Origin: Solemya velum gill symbiont
GTDB lineage: Bacteria; Pseudomonadota; Gammaproteobacteria; Chromatiales; Chromatiaceae
Assembly (NCBI RefSeq): GCF_000787395.1
Contig: NZ_JRAA01000002.1
Span: 124,001 to 188,000, forward strand
Length of the DNA stretch: 64,000 bases
Reading direction: 5' to 3'
This document shows, piece after piece, positions 46,249 through 56,021 of this stretch. The stretch's first letter is position 1. Each line of letters opens with the position of its first letter. The notes beneath the pieces were generated by a model. It had not been told where the DNA came from. It did no database searches and saw only the letters and a list, made by a program, of their open reading frames with translations. The position numbers were made by a program, and so were the translations under genes.

Positions 46249-48864
46249 TTATTCCGCTGCTTCGTCACCTGTTGATTCATCTGCGCCTGTCTCCTCAGAG
46301 GCCTCTTCAGAAGTCTCGTCAAGTTCATCTTCATCAGATTCCAGCGTGACAACAGGTTCAATTCCGATGAGATGCTCCTTGGCAGACAGCGAGATCAGCT
46401 TCACGCCCTGTGCGCTTCGACCTGTAACTGAAACATCCGACACACGTGTGCGCACAAGAGTGCCACCATCGGTGATCAGCATAATCTCATCATCCTCATC
46501 AACAATAACAGCACCCACCTGCTTGCCGTTTCGCTCTGAAGTCTTCAACGAGATCACACCCATGCCGCCACGACCTTTCTGAGGATAATCCTCAACCGGC
46601 GTACACTTGCCATAGCCGTTTTCCGATGCACTCAGAATGCGTGAACCTTCACGCGCAATAATCAGGGACGTGACCTGGTGATCTTTGCCCAGCTTGATGC
46701 CACGTACACCTGTTGCTGTACGTCCCATGCTACGAACCTGTGATTCGCTGAAACGCATCGCCTTGCCTTCAGTGCTGAAGAGCATCACGTCCATGCTGCC
46801 ATCGGTGATATCAACCCCGATGAGCTTATCGTCATCACGTAACTCAACAGCAATAATGCCGCTGGCACGCGGACGCGAGAAGGCTTCGAGGGAGGTCTTT
46901 TTGACTACACCTGAACTGGTCGCCATGAAGACGAACAGATTCTCGTCATATTCACGTACCGGCAGAACAGCGTTGACGCGCTCATCCTCTTCGAGCGGCA
47001 AGAGGTTGTTCATTGGTCGACCACGTGCTGTGCGCCCTGCCTGGGGCAAATCGTAGACCTTGAGCCAGTACACCCTGCCACGACTGGTAAAACACAAAAT
47101 GGTGTCGTGGGTGTTGGCAACAAACAGCTTGTCGACAAAATCCTCTTCCTTGGTCTTTGTCGCAGACTTACCCTTGCCACCACGGCGCTGTGCCTGGTAG
47201 TCAGCAAGTGGCTGAGATTTCGCATAACCAAGGTGCGAGATAGTCACGACCATATCCTCTTCCGGAATCAGATCCTCGGTCGTCAGATCAAGCCGATTAA
47301 AGATGATCTCGGTACGTCGTTCGTCTCCGAACTGCTCCCTGATAGCGACCAGTTCCTCTCGAATTACCTTCATCAGGCGATCCGGGCTTGAGAGAATATT
47401 CAACAGGGCTGCAATCCTGGCGAGAATCTCTTCATACTCCTTGAGGATTTTTTCCTGCTCGAGTCCTGTCAGTTTTTGCAGGCGCAGATCAAGAATTGCC
47501 TGTGCCTGTATCTCTGTCAGCTGATATCCATCAGCCGTCAGGCCAAATTCGGTAGGAAGCCCTTCAGGACGCGTTGATTCAGCGCCTGTTTGTTTTAGCA
47601 TCGCCTCGACAGCACCAGACTTCCAGGTACGCGCGACCAGTTTCTGCTTGGCTTCTGCAGGCGTTGGAGCCGTCTTGATCAGTTCGATGATCTCATCGAT
47701 ATTGGCAAGTGCAACCGCGAGCCCCTCAAGAATGTGGGCGCGATCACGTGCCTTGCGCAGATCGAAGAGTGTTCTGCGTGTCACCACTTCGCGACGGTGA
47801 CGCAGGAAATACTCAAGGCACTGCTTCAGATTCAGCGTGCGTGGCTGACCGTCAACCAGTGCCACCATGTTGATGCCGAAGACATTCTGCATCTGCGTGT
47901 GCTTGAACAGGTTATTCAGCACCACCTCTGGCACTTCACCGCGCTTGAGCTCAATGACCATACGCATGCCGTCCTTATCGGACTCGTCACGCAGGGCACT
48001 GATACCCTCGAGCTTCTTCTCTTTTACCAGTTCGGCAATTTTTTCCAGCAGGCGCGCCTTGTTGACCTGGTATGGCAATTCATTTACGACGATGCGAACC
48101 CGGCCGTTATCGTGCTCCTCGAACTCGGTACGTGCGCGAATGTAGACCTTGCCACGCCCGGTGTTATAGGCGTCAACAATTCCGCGTGCACCGTTGATGA
48201 GGCCGGCTGTAGGAAAATCAGGTCCCGGGATATGCGCCATCAGACCGGAGATATCGATATCAGGCGTATCGATAATTGCCACGCAGGCATTAATCGTCTC
48301 GGTCAGGCTGTGCGGCGGTATATTGGTCGCCATGCCAACAGCAATACCGGCAGAGCCGTTAATCAGCAGGTTTGGCAGGCGCGCCGGCAGAACTGCCGGT
48401 TCATGTTCTGATTCATCGTAGTTGGCGATGAAGTCGACCGTCTCCTTGTCGATATCCTCGAGCATGGAGTGGGCGATTTTCGCCATGCGCACTTCGGTGT
48501 AACGCATCGCTGCCGGCGAATCGCCGTCAACCGAACCGAAGTTACCCTGTCCGTCAACGAGCATATAGCGCATTGAGAATGGCTGCGCCATACGTACGAT
48601 CGTATCGTAGACCGCGGTGTCACCATGCGGATGGTATTTACCGATCACGTCACCGACGATACGGGCGGATTTTTTATAGGGTTTGTTCCAGTCGTTGTTG
48701 AGTACGTTCATGGCGTAAAGAACGCGCCGGTGAACAGGTTTGAGTCCGTCACGAACGTCAGGCAGTGCACGCCCGACAATAACGCTCATTGCATAGTCGA
48801 GGTACGACTGCTGCATCTCCTCCTCAAGATTGATGGGGAGTATTTCCTTGGCAAATTCACTCAT
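46249..48864 (-). CDS. gyrA: DNA gyrase subunit A
   Basis: Catalytic breakage-reunion subunit. The N-terminal domain contains [20 protein letters not shown], the quinolone-interaction region [20 protein letters not shown] (Thr where E. coli has Ser83) and the DNA-cleaving tyrosine in [10 protein letters not shown]. The C-terminal domain has the GyrA box [10 protein letters not shown] that wraps DNA, six pinwheel-type repeats and an acidic tail ([20 protein letters not shown]). Start ATG 48864 matches the family ([16 protein letters not shown]); the frame runs to a TTG at 48906. Confidence 0.97.
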   Translation of the reverse strand: MSEFAKEILPINLEEEMQQSYLDYAMSVIVGRALPDVRDGLKPVHRRVLYAMNVLNNDWNKPYKKSARIVGDVIGKYHPHGDTAVYDTIVRMAQPFSMRYMLVDGQGNFGSVDGDSPAAMRYTEVRMAKIAHSMLEDIDKETVDFIANYDESEHEPAVLPARLPNLLINGSAGIAVGMATNIPPHSLTETINACVAIIDTPDIDISGLMAHIPGPDFPTAGLINGARGIVDAYNTGRGKVYIRARTEFEEHDNGRVRIVVNELPYQVNKARLLEKIAELVKEKKLEGISALRDESDKDGMRMVIELKRGEVPEVVLNNLFKHTQMQNVFGINMVALVDGQPRTLNLKQCLEYFLRHRREVVTRRTLFDLRKARDRAHILEGLAVALANIDEIIELIKTAPTPAEAKQKLVARTWKSGAVEAMLKQTGAESTRPEGLPTEFGLTADGYQLTEIQAQAILDLRLQKLTGLEQEKILKEYEEILARIAALLNILSSPDRLMKVIREELVAIREQFGDERRTEIIFNRLDLTTEDLIPEEDMVVTISHLGYAKSQPLADYQAQRRGGKGKSATKTKEEDFVDKLFVANTHDTILCFTSRGRVYWLKVYDLPQAGRTARGRPMNNLLPLEEDERVNAVLPVREYDENLFVFMATSSGVVKKTSLEAFSRPRASGIIAVELRDDDKLIGVDITDGSMDVMLFSTEGKAMRFSESQVRSMGRTATGVRGIKLGKDHQVTSLIIAREGSRILSASENGYGKCTPVEDYPQKGRGGMGVISLKTSERNGKQVGAVIVDEDDEIMLITDGGTLVRTRVSDVSVTGRSAQGVKLISLSAKEHLIGIEPVVTLESDEDELDETSEEASEETGADESTGDEAAE

Positions 48865-49019
48865 GGGGGATGTTACAAACCCTCTCTGGTTGATCGATTC
48901 AGCCAATGGTTTTTAGCTGTTTTTCTTATCCATCGTCTGGCTGTAATTTCAGCTCGAAAATCATACCATTATTTGGGTAAAAAAGCACTGTCCCGGTGTG
49001 GACTTAGGGCGAATCCGGA

Positions 49020-49055
49020 GAACAAAAAACCCGGTCTGTCAGACCGGGTTTTTCT
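49020..49055 (-). terminator. Rho-independent terminator
   Basis: AAACCCGGTCT (49027-49037) pairs with AGACCGGGTTT (49041-49051) around a 3-base loop, giving T-runs on both strands. On the minus strand it lies just after the DUF882 gene and ends that transcript before gyrA. Confidence 0.9.
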
Positions 49056-49086
49056 GGTGAATAATGAGCTACAGGATAAGAGTTGA

Positions 49087-49752
49087 TCAACCCCTCCAGG
49101 AGCGTACACCACCAACGTCGAGATGGACGAAGCGGCTCTTGCCGTAATAGCCTGCGCCACCGGTCTTGAGATCTTTGGCTGCATTGAAAACCAGGTCGGA
49201 AGATGTACCGGGAATCTGGATATCAACCGCCATGCCTTTCATGTGAAAGCTCTCCTTGGCAACTCCCCTGCTCTTCTGACGCAGTTTTGCGTTACTTGCA
49301 GGTGAACGATAGCCTGAGATGACTTCCAGAGTCTTATCTTCCACACCAAGCTTGCGTTGCAGGCTGCTGAGATAATCGATGAGCTCACAATTGATTTCAC
49401 ACACAGCATCGTTGCGATGATCGCGCAATACCTTGTTGATCTCAGCCAGCGCATCTTTCTCGTACTGACCGTCAATCCAGTAATCGACACTGCTCTTTTC
49501 GCCCGTATGCAGGTTGTGCAGTGAAATTGAGCGAACATCTTTTGGCCTGGCTTTTTCAATTGCCGCCTGTTCAGCCTCAGGACCCTTGGTCAGCAGAGTA
49601 AACAGGTTGCGCAGAGAAGAACTGATTTCTTTCAGATCAGTCGGGGCAGCCATAGCCTGAGGAACGATGGTTGTTCCAGCAAGAAGTGAGGCTGTCTGTA
49701 TGAATCGGCGTCTAGGGAGATGTACAGCTGTCTCTTTAGTCATAAATTCCAT
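49087..49752 (-). CDS. Tat-exported DUF882/YcbK-type peptidase (Peptidase M15-like)
   Basis: N-terminal twin-arginine signal (PRRRFIQTASLLAGTTIVPQ), then the DUF882 domain: EVISGYRSPASNAKLRQKSR, SFHMKGMAVDIQIPG with histidine/aspartate zinc ligands, and GGAGYYGKSRFVHLDVGGVR. This is the YcbK / LAS-peptidase-like fold that hydrolyses peptidoglycan peptides. It follows the L,D-transpeptidase gene with a 133-base gap, the same neighbourhood as ycbB-ycbK in E. coli. Start could be 49752 or 49743. Confidence 0.9.
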   Translation of the reverse strand: MEFMTKETAVHLPRRRFIQTASLLAGTTIVPQAMAAPTDLKEISSSLRNLFTLLTKGPEAEQAAIEKARPKDVRSISLHNLHTGEKSSVDYWIDGQYEKDALAEINKVLRDHRNDAVCEINCELIDYLSSLQRKLGVEDKTLEVISGYRSPASNAKLRQKSRGVAKESFHMKGMAVDIQIPGTSSDLVFNAAKDLKTGGAGYYGKSRFVHLDVGGVRSWRG

Positions 49753-49885
49753 GCGTTAATTGGTGGCATTCGAAAAATTTCGACAAATGATATAGAAAAA
49801 AGTTTCAAGGGGCAACTATAGTATAAGCTTATACCAATGTAACCCATTGATTAATTAAGGATTAACTTATCGTGTTTTTCGCCGT

Positions 49886-51484
49886 TTATTTCGCCGCCAA
49901 TAAGCGGCGGTCCCTCTTGTAGATATCATTAAAGAAAGAGATATCACCCTTTCCTTCGCTCCAGGCTGTCATGTAGACCAGGTAAACTGGAATCTCACCT
50001 TTCAGATTGACATGGCGATTGTGTGAAGATGACTGGATCATACTGGCTATTTCATCAGGTGAACTCGTACCGAGTATTCTCGCTGCCAGTTCCAAGGGCT
50101 TCTCGATTCTGATACAACCATGGCTCAGCGCACGCTTGTCCTTCCTGAAAAGCGAAGGCGCACTGGTATCGTGCAGGTAGATACCATGCCGATTCGGAAA
50201 GATGAACTTGATGTCGCCAAGTGCATTTGTGTTGCCCGATGACTGAACTATCCTGTAGGGAAATTCAGAACCGGTGCCCAGGCTAGCCCAGTCGACCGAT
50301 GCTGGATCGATTTGCTGCTTGCTCTGCTTGTCATACACCTTGAAACCTGCACGGTCAACATAGTCCGGATCCTCGCTAATCTTCGGTGCCAGCTCCTTGG
50401 AAGCAATTGAGTTCGGAACATACCAGTTGGGATTCATCACCAGGTACTTCATTTTCTGGGTAAAACTCGGGGTCTGGTTTTTGTAATCCCCGACAATGGT
50501 TCGCATCGTCAGCGGCTTCTTTCCGGGCTGATGAAACCACAGGCGATAGGCAGGCACATCGACAATAACGTAGCTGCTGCCAAGTTCTCTTGGCATCCAG
50601 CGCCAGCGCTCCATTGAGGCAATAATCTGTTCGATACGCTGTTCAATTGGAACGGCAAGTGCCGCACGGGTTGCACCGCCGACAACACCATCGTCATTAA
50701 GTCCATGGCGACGTTGGAAACGTTTCACGGCCTCCACCAGCGCATCATCATAGAGTTGTGAATCAGCAGACGATGAAGCCGCTTTATCGGTCACGGCAAG
50801 GCGCGCCCGAAGCGATTCAACCTGCTGATGTCGATCTCCAGGGTCCAGACGTCTCGGTCCCCTTGCAGGAAAATCGGGCCAACCGCCTCTCTTGGCTACT
50901 TTGCGGTGTTCACGCAACTGTGCGCGAAGAGCAGCATACTCTTCATGAGGAGGCGCCAGATCCTTGAGGAAAGCCCGTAATCTGCCATATTCAACGGCTT
51001 TTGATACTTCTCCAACCAGGTTGAATTTCGGCTTCCTGATATGCCACCTGCGATCGACCTGCTGAGGTGAATGGACTCCATCACGAAGGTCGTGGGCATA
51101 AGAGAGTAATACATCTGTCAGTATCAACTCCTGCTGCAATCCGGAAGCCTGCTTGATCTCGTCAAGCCGGTAATCTGCAGGGTTAAGACCCTCCTTGTCG
51201 GATTCGCGAAGATTCTTTAGCAGTGCACTTACCTGGGAGTAGTTCTTCCATGTTGGTTGATAATTTCGAAGAGTATAGAAACTCTGCAGGAGTTTCCTGT
51301 GCTTTTTGGGTCGAACTTTCTGAACTGCCTGCTTGAGTTCGATGGCCTCATCACTTAAAACAGGCTTGCTGGATACCGCCTTATTATCAGCCTGCGCTGT
51401 AGCACTGAGCAGCAACAGAGACACGAGAGAAACTATTGCCCCTTTTACCGAAAACCATCTATTCACAGCCATCAACATCATCAA
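49886..51484 (-). CDS. L,D-transpeptidase, YcbB-like
   Basis: 532 aa. A signal peptide (GAIVSLVSLLLLSATAQA) is followed by a long N-terminal domain, a peptidoglycan-binding repeat (KRFQRRHGLNDDGVVGGATR) and the YkuD catalytic domain with HDTSAPSLFRKDKRALSHGC, whose Cys is in the SHGCIRIEKP motif. It makes 3-3 cross-links in the periplasm. The start codon among the ATG-rich N-terminus is ambiguous; 51484 has GAGGAG behind it. It is upstream of the DUF882 gene. Confidence 0.92.
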   Translation of the reverse strand: MMMLMAVNRWFSVKGAIVSLVSLLLLSATAQADNKAVSSKPVLSDEAIELKQAVQKVRPKKHRKLLQSFYTLRNYQPTWKNYSQVSALLKNLRESDKEGLNPADYRLDEIKQASGLQQELILTDVLLSYAHDLRDGVHSPQQVDRRWHIRKPKFNLVGEVSKAVEYGRLRAFLKDLAPPHEEYAALRAQLREHRKVAKRGGWPDFPARGPRRLDPGDRHQQVESLRARLAVTDKAASSSADSQLYDDALVEAVKRFQRRHGLNDDGVVGGATRAALAVPIEQRIEQIIASMERWRWMPRELGSSYVIVDVPAYRLWFHQPGKKPLTMRTIVGDYKNQTPSFTQKMKYLVMNPNWYVPNSIASKELAPKISEDPDYVDRAGFKVYDKQSKQQIDPASVDWASLGTGSEFPYRIVQSSGNTNALGDIKFIFPNRHGIYLHDTSAPSLFRKDKRALSHGCIRIEKPLELAARILGTSSPDEIASMIQSSSHNRHVNLKGEIPVYLVYMTAWSEGKGDISFFNDIYKRDRRLLAAK

Positions 51485-51543
51485 GAAGACTCCTCAGCTT
51501 ATCTCTTACTTCAACCTTCTAATTATTATATAGAACCATAGAC

Positions 51544-52692
51544 TCACCCGCCGCGTCTGTCCATGCCTATTATTGTAATTAGCATACCTGAAAAAGCGAT
51601 AACTGCGGCAATAGAGAAAACCGTCGTTGCCCCCCAAAGCTCCCAGGTAGCGCCACTGGCAACGCTTCCGGCTGCCCCGCCCGCACCAAAACTGATGCTG
51701 CTGTACAGTGCTTGCCCACGACCCTGCAATTTGTGTGTAAATGCATGATGCACATAGTGAATTGCTGCCGCATGAAAACTACCAAAAGTCGCTGCGTGCA
51801 ATAACTGCGCAAATAGCAATATTGCCAGGGAATCGCCAAAATGGCCGATCAGCAACCAACGCAGGCCGGCAATAGCCAGGCTGGCGATTAAAAGCGTGCG
51901 CGCTCCAAAACGCTCAAGCAGCTTGTGCATGAAAAAGATATAGAGCACCACCTCAGCAATCACACCGAGTGCCCACATCTCACCTATCAGGGTCTCCGAA
52001 TAGCCAAAACCCTGCATGTAGATCGTATAGAAGGTGTAATAGGCACCGTGACTGAACTGCATCAGGAAACAGGCTGCAACAAATGTCAGTATTGGCGGCG
52101 ATTTCAGCAGCGAGAAAAATGAGTGCGGCTGGTGCTGGTGCTCGTGCTCAGCCGGTGTGCTCTCTTCAGGCACCAGTTGTGTCGCCACCCAGATACCGGC
52201 ATAGAGTACTGCAAGCGTGTAGAGAATCACCCTGCTGCCATGATGGTCGATGAGATAACCAACGCCGACAACCATGGCGATAAAACCGATTGAGCCCCAC
52301 ACACGCACCCTGCTGTACATGGCGCTTTCCTGATCCAGGTGGCGGAAAGTAACCGCTTCTACCTGTGGCAACACAGCGTTCCAGAAGAAACTGAACAGGG
52401 TCATCGCAATTGCCAGGGGCCAGAAACCCGATACCCAGAAAACCAGCAGAAAAGTAAGAAATGCAGCGAGTGCACCGCTGCGTACTATTTGCATGCGCTT
52501 ATTGGTGTGATCGGCAATCACGCCCCACACGAAGGGTGCGATCATTTTGGTCGCCATCGGTATCGCCATCAGCTCACCGATCTGAATCGCAGTATAACCG
52601 CTATCTTTCAGGTATAGCGCCCAGAAAGGTGCAAGAACACCGAGTGCCGAGAAGTAGAAAAAATAGAATGCCGAGAGGCGCCAGTATGGCAT
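51544..52692 (-). CDS. MFS transporter, HcaT/3-phenylpropionate-type
   Basis: 382-aa inner-membrane protein with 12 predicted transmembrane segments, starting MPYWRLSAFYFFYFSALGVL and containing GVIADHTNKR between helices 2 and 3, and a histidine-rich central loop (PAEHEHQHQPHSFF). The pattern is that of PPP/HcaT-like MFS_1 carriers. Substrate unknown; the aromatic-compound annotation is a family guess. aroC ends 8 bases upstream of its start, so the two may be co-transcribed. Confidence 0.85.
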   Translation of the reverse strand: MPYWRLSAFYFFYFSALGVLAPFWALYLKDSGYTAIQIGELMAIPMATKMIAPFVWGVIADHTNKRMQIVRSGALAAFLTFLLVFWVSGFWPLAIAMTLFSFFWNAVLPQVEAVTFRHLDQESAMYSRVRVWGSIGFIAMVVGVGYLIDHHGSRVILYTLAVLYAGIWVATQLVPEESTPAEHEHQHQPHSFFSLLKSPPILTFVAACFLMQFSHGAYYTFYTIYMQGFGYSETLIGEMWALGVIAEVVLYIFFMHKLLERFGARTLLIASLAIAGLRWLLIGHFGDSLAILLFAQLLHAATFGSFHAAAIHYVHHAFTHKLQGRGQALYSSISFGAGGAAGSVASGATWELWGATTVFSIAAVIAFSGMLITIIGMDRRGG

Positions 52693-52699
52693 CGAGAAA

Positions 52700-53806
52700 T
52701 CAGCTTTCGCCTGCAGGAACTACCGGAACAGGTGGAGTGACATCAGCGTTCTGACCACGCTGCCTGAGCAGGTGATCAAGCAGTACGATAGCAGTCATCG
52801 CCTCAACAATCGGGGTTGCACGAATACCAACGCAGGGATCATGACGCCCCTTGGTCACGACATCGACAGGTTCACCCTCTTTATTGATCGTATTGCCGCC
52901 AATCCTGATACTCGAGGTTGGCTTGAAGGCGACCCGCGCAACAATATCCTGACCACTGGAGATACCACCGAGGATGCCGCCGGCATTATTCGACAGAAAA
53001 CCCTCAGGCGTCATCTCGTCGCGATGTTCCGTGCCCTTCTGCGCAACCGAGTTGAAACCGGCTCCGATCTCAACACCCTTGGCGGCATTGATACTCATTA
53101 ATGCATGGGCAAGATCGGCATCAAGACGATCGAAAATCGGCTCGCCAAGACCAGGCGGCATGCCGCTTGCAACAACAGTGATCTCCGCACCGACAGAATT
53201 ACCCTCTTTGCGTAAATCATCCATATAGGCTTCCATCTCTGGAATGGCATCCAGATCCGGAACAAAGAAGGGATTATCGTCATTCTCGACAACATCCCAA
53301 TCGAACTTTGCAGGGCGTAGCGGGCCCAATGCTGACAGGCAGGCACGCACCTCGATACCTAGGCTCTCCTTCAGATACTTCTTGGCAACCGCACCGGCAG
53401 CAACACGCATTGCCGTTTCGCGTGCAGAGGAGCGGCCACCGCCACGATAGTCACGCGTTCCGTACTTCTGTAAATAGGTGTAATCGGCATGACCGGGGCG
53501 AAAACGGTCAGAAATATCGGAATAGTCTTTTGAGCGCTGATCCTGGTTAAAGATAACCAGCCCAATCGGTGTGCCCGTGGTCTTGCCCTCGAAAATACCG
53601 GAAAGAATCTGCACTTCGTCGGGTTCACGACGCTGCGTGGTGTGGCGTGTTTTGCCCGGGCGGCGACGCTCCAGGTCACCCTGGATATCTGCCTCACTCA
53701 GCTCCATTCCCGGCGGACAGCCGTCAATGACGCAGCCGATAGCCGTACCGTGGCTTTCGCCAAATGAAGTGACTGTGAAAAGCTTGCCGATTGTATTCCC
53801 GGACAT
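52700..53806 (-). CDS. aroC: Chorismate synthase
   Basis: Last step of the shikimate pathway: EPSP to chorismate with reduced FMN. Starts [20 protein letters not shown], contains [20 protein letters not shown] and [38 protein letters not shown] and [17 protein letters not shown]. 368 aa is the usual length. It feeds pheA/tyrA, encoded about 8 kb away on the same strand. Confidence 0.97.
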   Translation of the reverse strand: MSGNTIGKLFTVTSFGESHGTAIGCVIDGCPPGMELSEADIQGDLERRRPGKTRHTTQRREPDEVQILSGIFEGKTTGTPIGLVIFNQDQRSKDYSDISDRFRPGHADYTYLQKYGTRDYRGGGRSSARETAMRVAAGAVAKKYLKESLGIEVRACLSALGPLRPAKFDWDVVENDDNPFFVPDLDAIPEMEAYMDDLRKEGNSVGAEITVVASGMPPGLGEPIFDRLDADLAHALMSINAAKGVEIGAGFNSVAQKGTEHRDEMTPEGFLSNNAGGILGGISSGQDIVARVAFKPTSSIRIGGNTINKEGEPVDVVTKGRHDPCVGIRATPIVEAMTAIVLLDHLLRQRGQNADVTPPVPVVPAGES

Positions 53807-53896
53807 AATAGACTCAATCTCTAATGATAGCGTTGCATTGTACCAACCTGCCCCGCACCAGTCATCAATGGAAACAACAAACCAGGTGTGGTGCGC

Positions 53897-54047
53897 AGTA
53901 CCAGTTAGCGTGCCTCTCCACGGCTGCGCCTGATCATTCGCCCCACAGCGCGAAAGGAACTCGCAATCTCCGATTGCTCAAACAACCTTTCGCTTCTTCA
54001 GTGGAACGAATGGGCTACGCCGACGTCGAGTCACGCTAACTGGTACT
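53897..54047. repeat. 151-bp fold-back element with 16-bp perfect terminal inverted repeats
   Basis: The ends are perfect 16-base inverted repeats (AGTACCAGTTAGCGTG at 53897-53912, its complement at 54032-54047). Inside, further arms pair: 53935-53946 with 54001-54012 (10 of 12), GCGAAAGG (53950-53957) with CCTTTCGC (53986-53993), and GCAATC (53963-53968) with GATTGC (53972-53977), so most of the element can fold into one long hairpin. It contains no ORF and no obvious target-site duplication. A MITE-like or other mobile palindrome is likely. Confidence 0.75.
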
Positions 54048-54081
54048 ACCCTGATTCTATAGTCGTCTGCAGGTGCCGTAC

Positions 54082-54447
54082 TTATCCAGAAATGGACTCG
54101 AGCAACCTCTCTTTCAGCTCCTCGATACTCTCGCAAGAATTGATTGCACTGGCATCGAGGCGTAATTCGAGCCCGTCAGGAGACTCCATGTAGATCGCAG
54201 GCAACTGGTCAGTCACGCCATACTGTTCCCTTGCCTCGTTTCGATGCAGGAACAAGACCGGAAAATCGATCTCGTTGATAAAACTCTTCCACTCGCTGTG
54301 CATGCTGAAATTGCCATGCGTAATACTGCAAAGATTGCATTCGTAGGTTTCAGGCGAAACGATTTTATGGGTGATGTCTTTCAGCGTGTTGAACATACCG
54401 CTGTCGGCGTTGTAAACAAAAACGAGCTGCCTGTTCGTGTCAGACAT
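54082..54447 (-). CDS. Unknown protein with CxxC, arsenosugar cluster, 121 aa
   Basis: Soluble protein starting MSDTNRQLVFVYNADSGMFN, with a CNLC motif in SPETYECNLCSITHGNF and a second cysteine near the end (NSCESIEE). The pattern suggests a small metal or redox protein. I do not recognise a named family. The frame is open to ATG 54459; ATG 54447 has GGTGAAGAG behind it and overlaps the preceding stop by 8 bases. It is the last gene of the run. Confidence 0.72.
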   Translation of the reverse strand: MSDTNRQLVFVYNADSGMFNTLKDITHKIVSPETYECNLCSITHGNFSMHSEWKSFINEIDFPVLFLHRNEAREQYGVTDQLPAIYMESPDGLELRLDASAINSCESIEELKERLLESISG

Positions 54448-54673
54448 TCTCTTCACCATCGTTACTTCTCATTCGAACCAGCTTGATACCGACCAGTATC
54501 AATGGTGAACCATGCATAAGCAGGTCGAATATATCGATGGGACGTGACAGGGTTCCTGCTGCCAGCATCTTGAGCTTCTCCCATAAATGCGGTTCGGGCG
54601 AAAATGGTGCCAGTCCGAGAAAAACTGCAATAAGCAGTAGTGATGAGAGTGGGAATCGATCAATCCAGTTCAT
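54440..54673 (-). CDS. Small membrane protein, 77 aa
   Basis: Two hydrophobic segments (LSSLLLIAVFLGLAPFS, residues 8-24, and LLMHGSPLILVGIKLV, 51-66) and a polar tail. The short length and the PEPHLWEKLKML linker resemble small RND-type/membrane accessory proteins, but no function is recognised. It overlaps the TIGR04282 gene by 14 bases and the 121-aa gene by 8 bases. Confidence 0.75.
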   Translation of the reverse strand: MNWIDRFPLSSLLLIAVFLGLAPFSPEPHLWEKLKMLAAGTLSRPIDIFDLLMHGSPLILVGIKLVRMRSNDGEENV

Positions 54674-55316
54674 AGTTCTTGATACCAGTTTGTTGCATTA
54701 ATTCAGGAAAACGGGCCAGGTCCTCTGGCCTGTCCAGGTCATTCAGGGTGTCTAGCATACAGCAGGATAGAGCGGATCTCTCTAATCGCGCTTCAATCTC
54801 TTTCATCACGTTCTCATCTCCCCACTGCATATTCGAAAAGAGACCTTGCGGATACCTCCTCAGCCCGACAAGGTAAAAACCACCATCAGCAGCTGGGCCA
54901 AATACAATCTCTTCTCCACCTTCGAGTTTCCGTTTTGCCTCGTCAATGATTCCGGCGTGCAATTCCGGGCAATCCGTACCGATCAATATGGCCCATTGGT
55001 ATTTTTCAACCGCCTGGCAGAGTGCAAATGCCATGCGTTCACCAAGATCCTTGCCGTGCTGCTCATGCAGGGAAAAATCATGTGTTTCCCCTGCCTCCTG
55101 AAAGAAAGGATCGGATGTATCCGGGGCACACCAGAGCTCGGCAACACCTGTCATTCTCTCGCTGATTTTAGTAAAAGTGCTGTTAGCCAAATGTGCATGC
55201 AGCCTGGCCGCGCCCTCCGCACCCAACTCGGGAATCAGGCGTGTTTTTACCTTGCCCGGCACAGGGGCCTTGCAGAAAACCTGGATAACGCCGCCTGAAC
55301 TATTATTGCAATTCAT
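54660..55316 (-). CDS. TIGR04282-family glycosyltransferase (arsenosugar-type cluster)
   Basis: 218 aa. Nucleotide-diphosphosugar-transferase-like fold beginning VIQVFCKAPVPGKVKTRLIP, with LIGTDCPELHAGIIDEA (TDCP motif) and FGPAADGGFYLVGLR. This matches the TIGR04282 group, which is encoded beside ArsS and TIGR04283 in arsenosugar clusters. The actual sugar donor is not known. The ATG directly follows the TAA of the upstream gene with no gap. Confidence 0.9.
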   Translation of the reverse strand: MNCNNSSGGVIQVFCKAPVPGKVKTRLIPELGAEGAARLHAHLANSTFTKISERMTGVAELWCAPDTSDPFFQEAGETHDFSLHEQHGKDLGERMAFALCQAVEKYQWAILIGTDCPELHAGIIDEAKRKLEGGEEIVFGPAADGGFYLVGLRRYPQGLFSNMQWGDENVMKEIEARLERSALSCCMLDTLNDLDRPEDLARFPELMQQTGIKNYELD

Positions 55317-55994
55317 TTAACGGTACAACCTTGCCAGCTTTCCGGCAGGGACACCGAATGCATAGGCGGCGCGCAGATACCACATCAACAAAACCGTCCT
55401 GATAACCCCCTTCTCCTGCCACCGTCGGCTGGAAGTCACCAGCACCTGCTTCATACAGAGTGGTGATGCTGTTGTTTTAAGACGCTTGCTGAGTTCAATA
55501 TCTTCCATCAGTGCCTGCCGAGGCACACCTCCAATCGCTTCAAGTGTATCGCGGCGCACGAAAATACCCTGGTCGCCTGTACAGATACCGGTAATACAGG
55601 AGCGATAGTTCATCATCTTCTCGATAATCCGAAACAGGGGGTGCCGTCCATCAAGCCTGACGTTGAAACGTCCCCATGTCGCATCCTGTTTCTCCAGTGC
55701 AATCTCGATCACTTCATCTGTATTTTCAGGAACACGTGTATCGGCATGGAGAAACCAGATCAGCGGTGCAGTTGAGTGTTTGACACCATGCTCGAGCTGG
55801 TTAGCCCGTCCTTTTTCGCAGGTGAGAATTCTATCTGCCAGGGGCCCTGCCAAATCCATGGTGGCGTCATTACTACCCCCATCGACAAGAATCACCTCAC
55901 AGTTTCGGCCTCTCATCATCTGCAGGCAAGAGAGTGTCTGTTCAATTGTTTCTGCCTCGTTCAAGGCAGGAATGATAATCGAAATTGCGGGCAT
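55317..55994 (-). CDS. TIGR04283-family glycosyltransferase (arsenosugar-type cluster)
   Basis: 225-aa GT2-type glycosyltransferase: ISIIIPALNEAETIEQTLSC at the N-terminus, ILVDGGSNDATMDLA, FLHADTRVP (DxD-like region) and GDQGIFVRRDTLEAIGGVP. It matches the TIGR04283 group. It lies 27 bases downstream of the radical SAM gene. Confidence 0.92.
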   Translation of the reverse strand: MPAISIIIPALNEAETIEQTLSCLQMMRGRNCEVILVDGGSNDATMDLAGPLADRILTCEKGRANQLEHGVKHSTAPLIWFLHADTRVPENTDEVIEIALEKQDATWGRFNVRLDGRHPLFRIIEKMMNYRSCITGICTGDQGIFVRRDTLEAIGGVPRQALMEDIELSKRLKTTASPLCMKQVLVTSSRRWQEKGVIRTVLLMWYLRAAYAFGVPAGKLARLYR

Positions 55995-56021
55995 GCTGTA
56001 TCGGATTGGATGGCCCTGCAG

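Noticed and set aside
46249-48864. Thr in the GyrA quinolone region as acquired resistance
   Set aside because: Thr occurs naturally at this position in several wild-type gammaproteobacteria, for example Pseudomonas aeruginosa, so it is not evidence of selection.
48864-48906. TTG at 48906 as gyrA start
   Set aside because: The family starts at [10 protein letters not shown]-like sequence (ATG 48864); the additional 14 residues have no counterpart in known GyrA.
53897-54047. Possible integron attC site (GTTAGC core-like ends on a long imperfect palindrome)
   Set aside because: The orientation is wrong: an attC has YAAC at the left end and GTTR at the right, while here the left end is GTTAGCG and the right end CGCTAAC; no integrase or cassette-like array is nearby.
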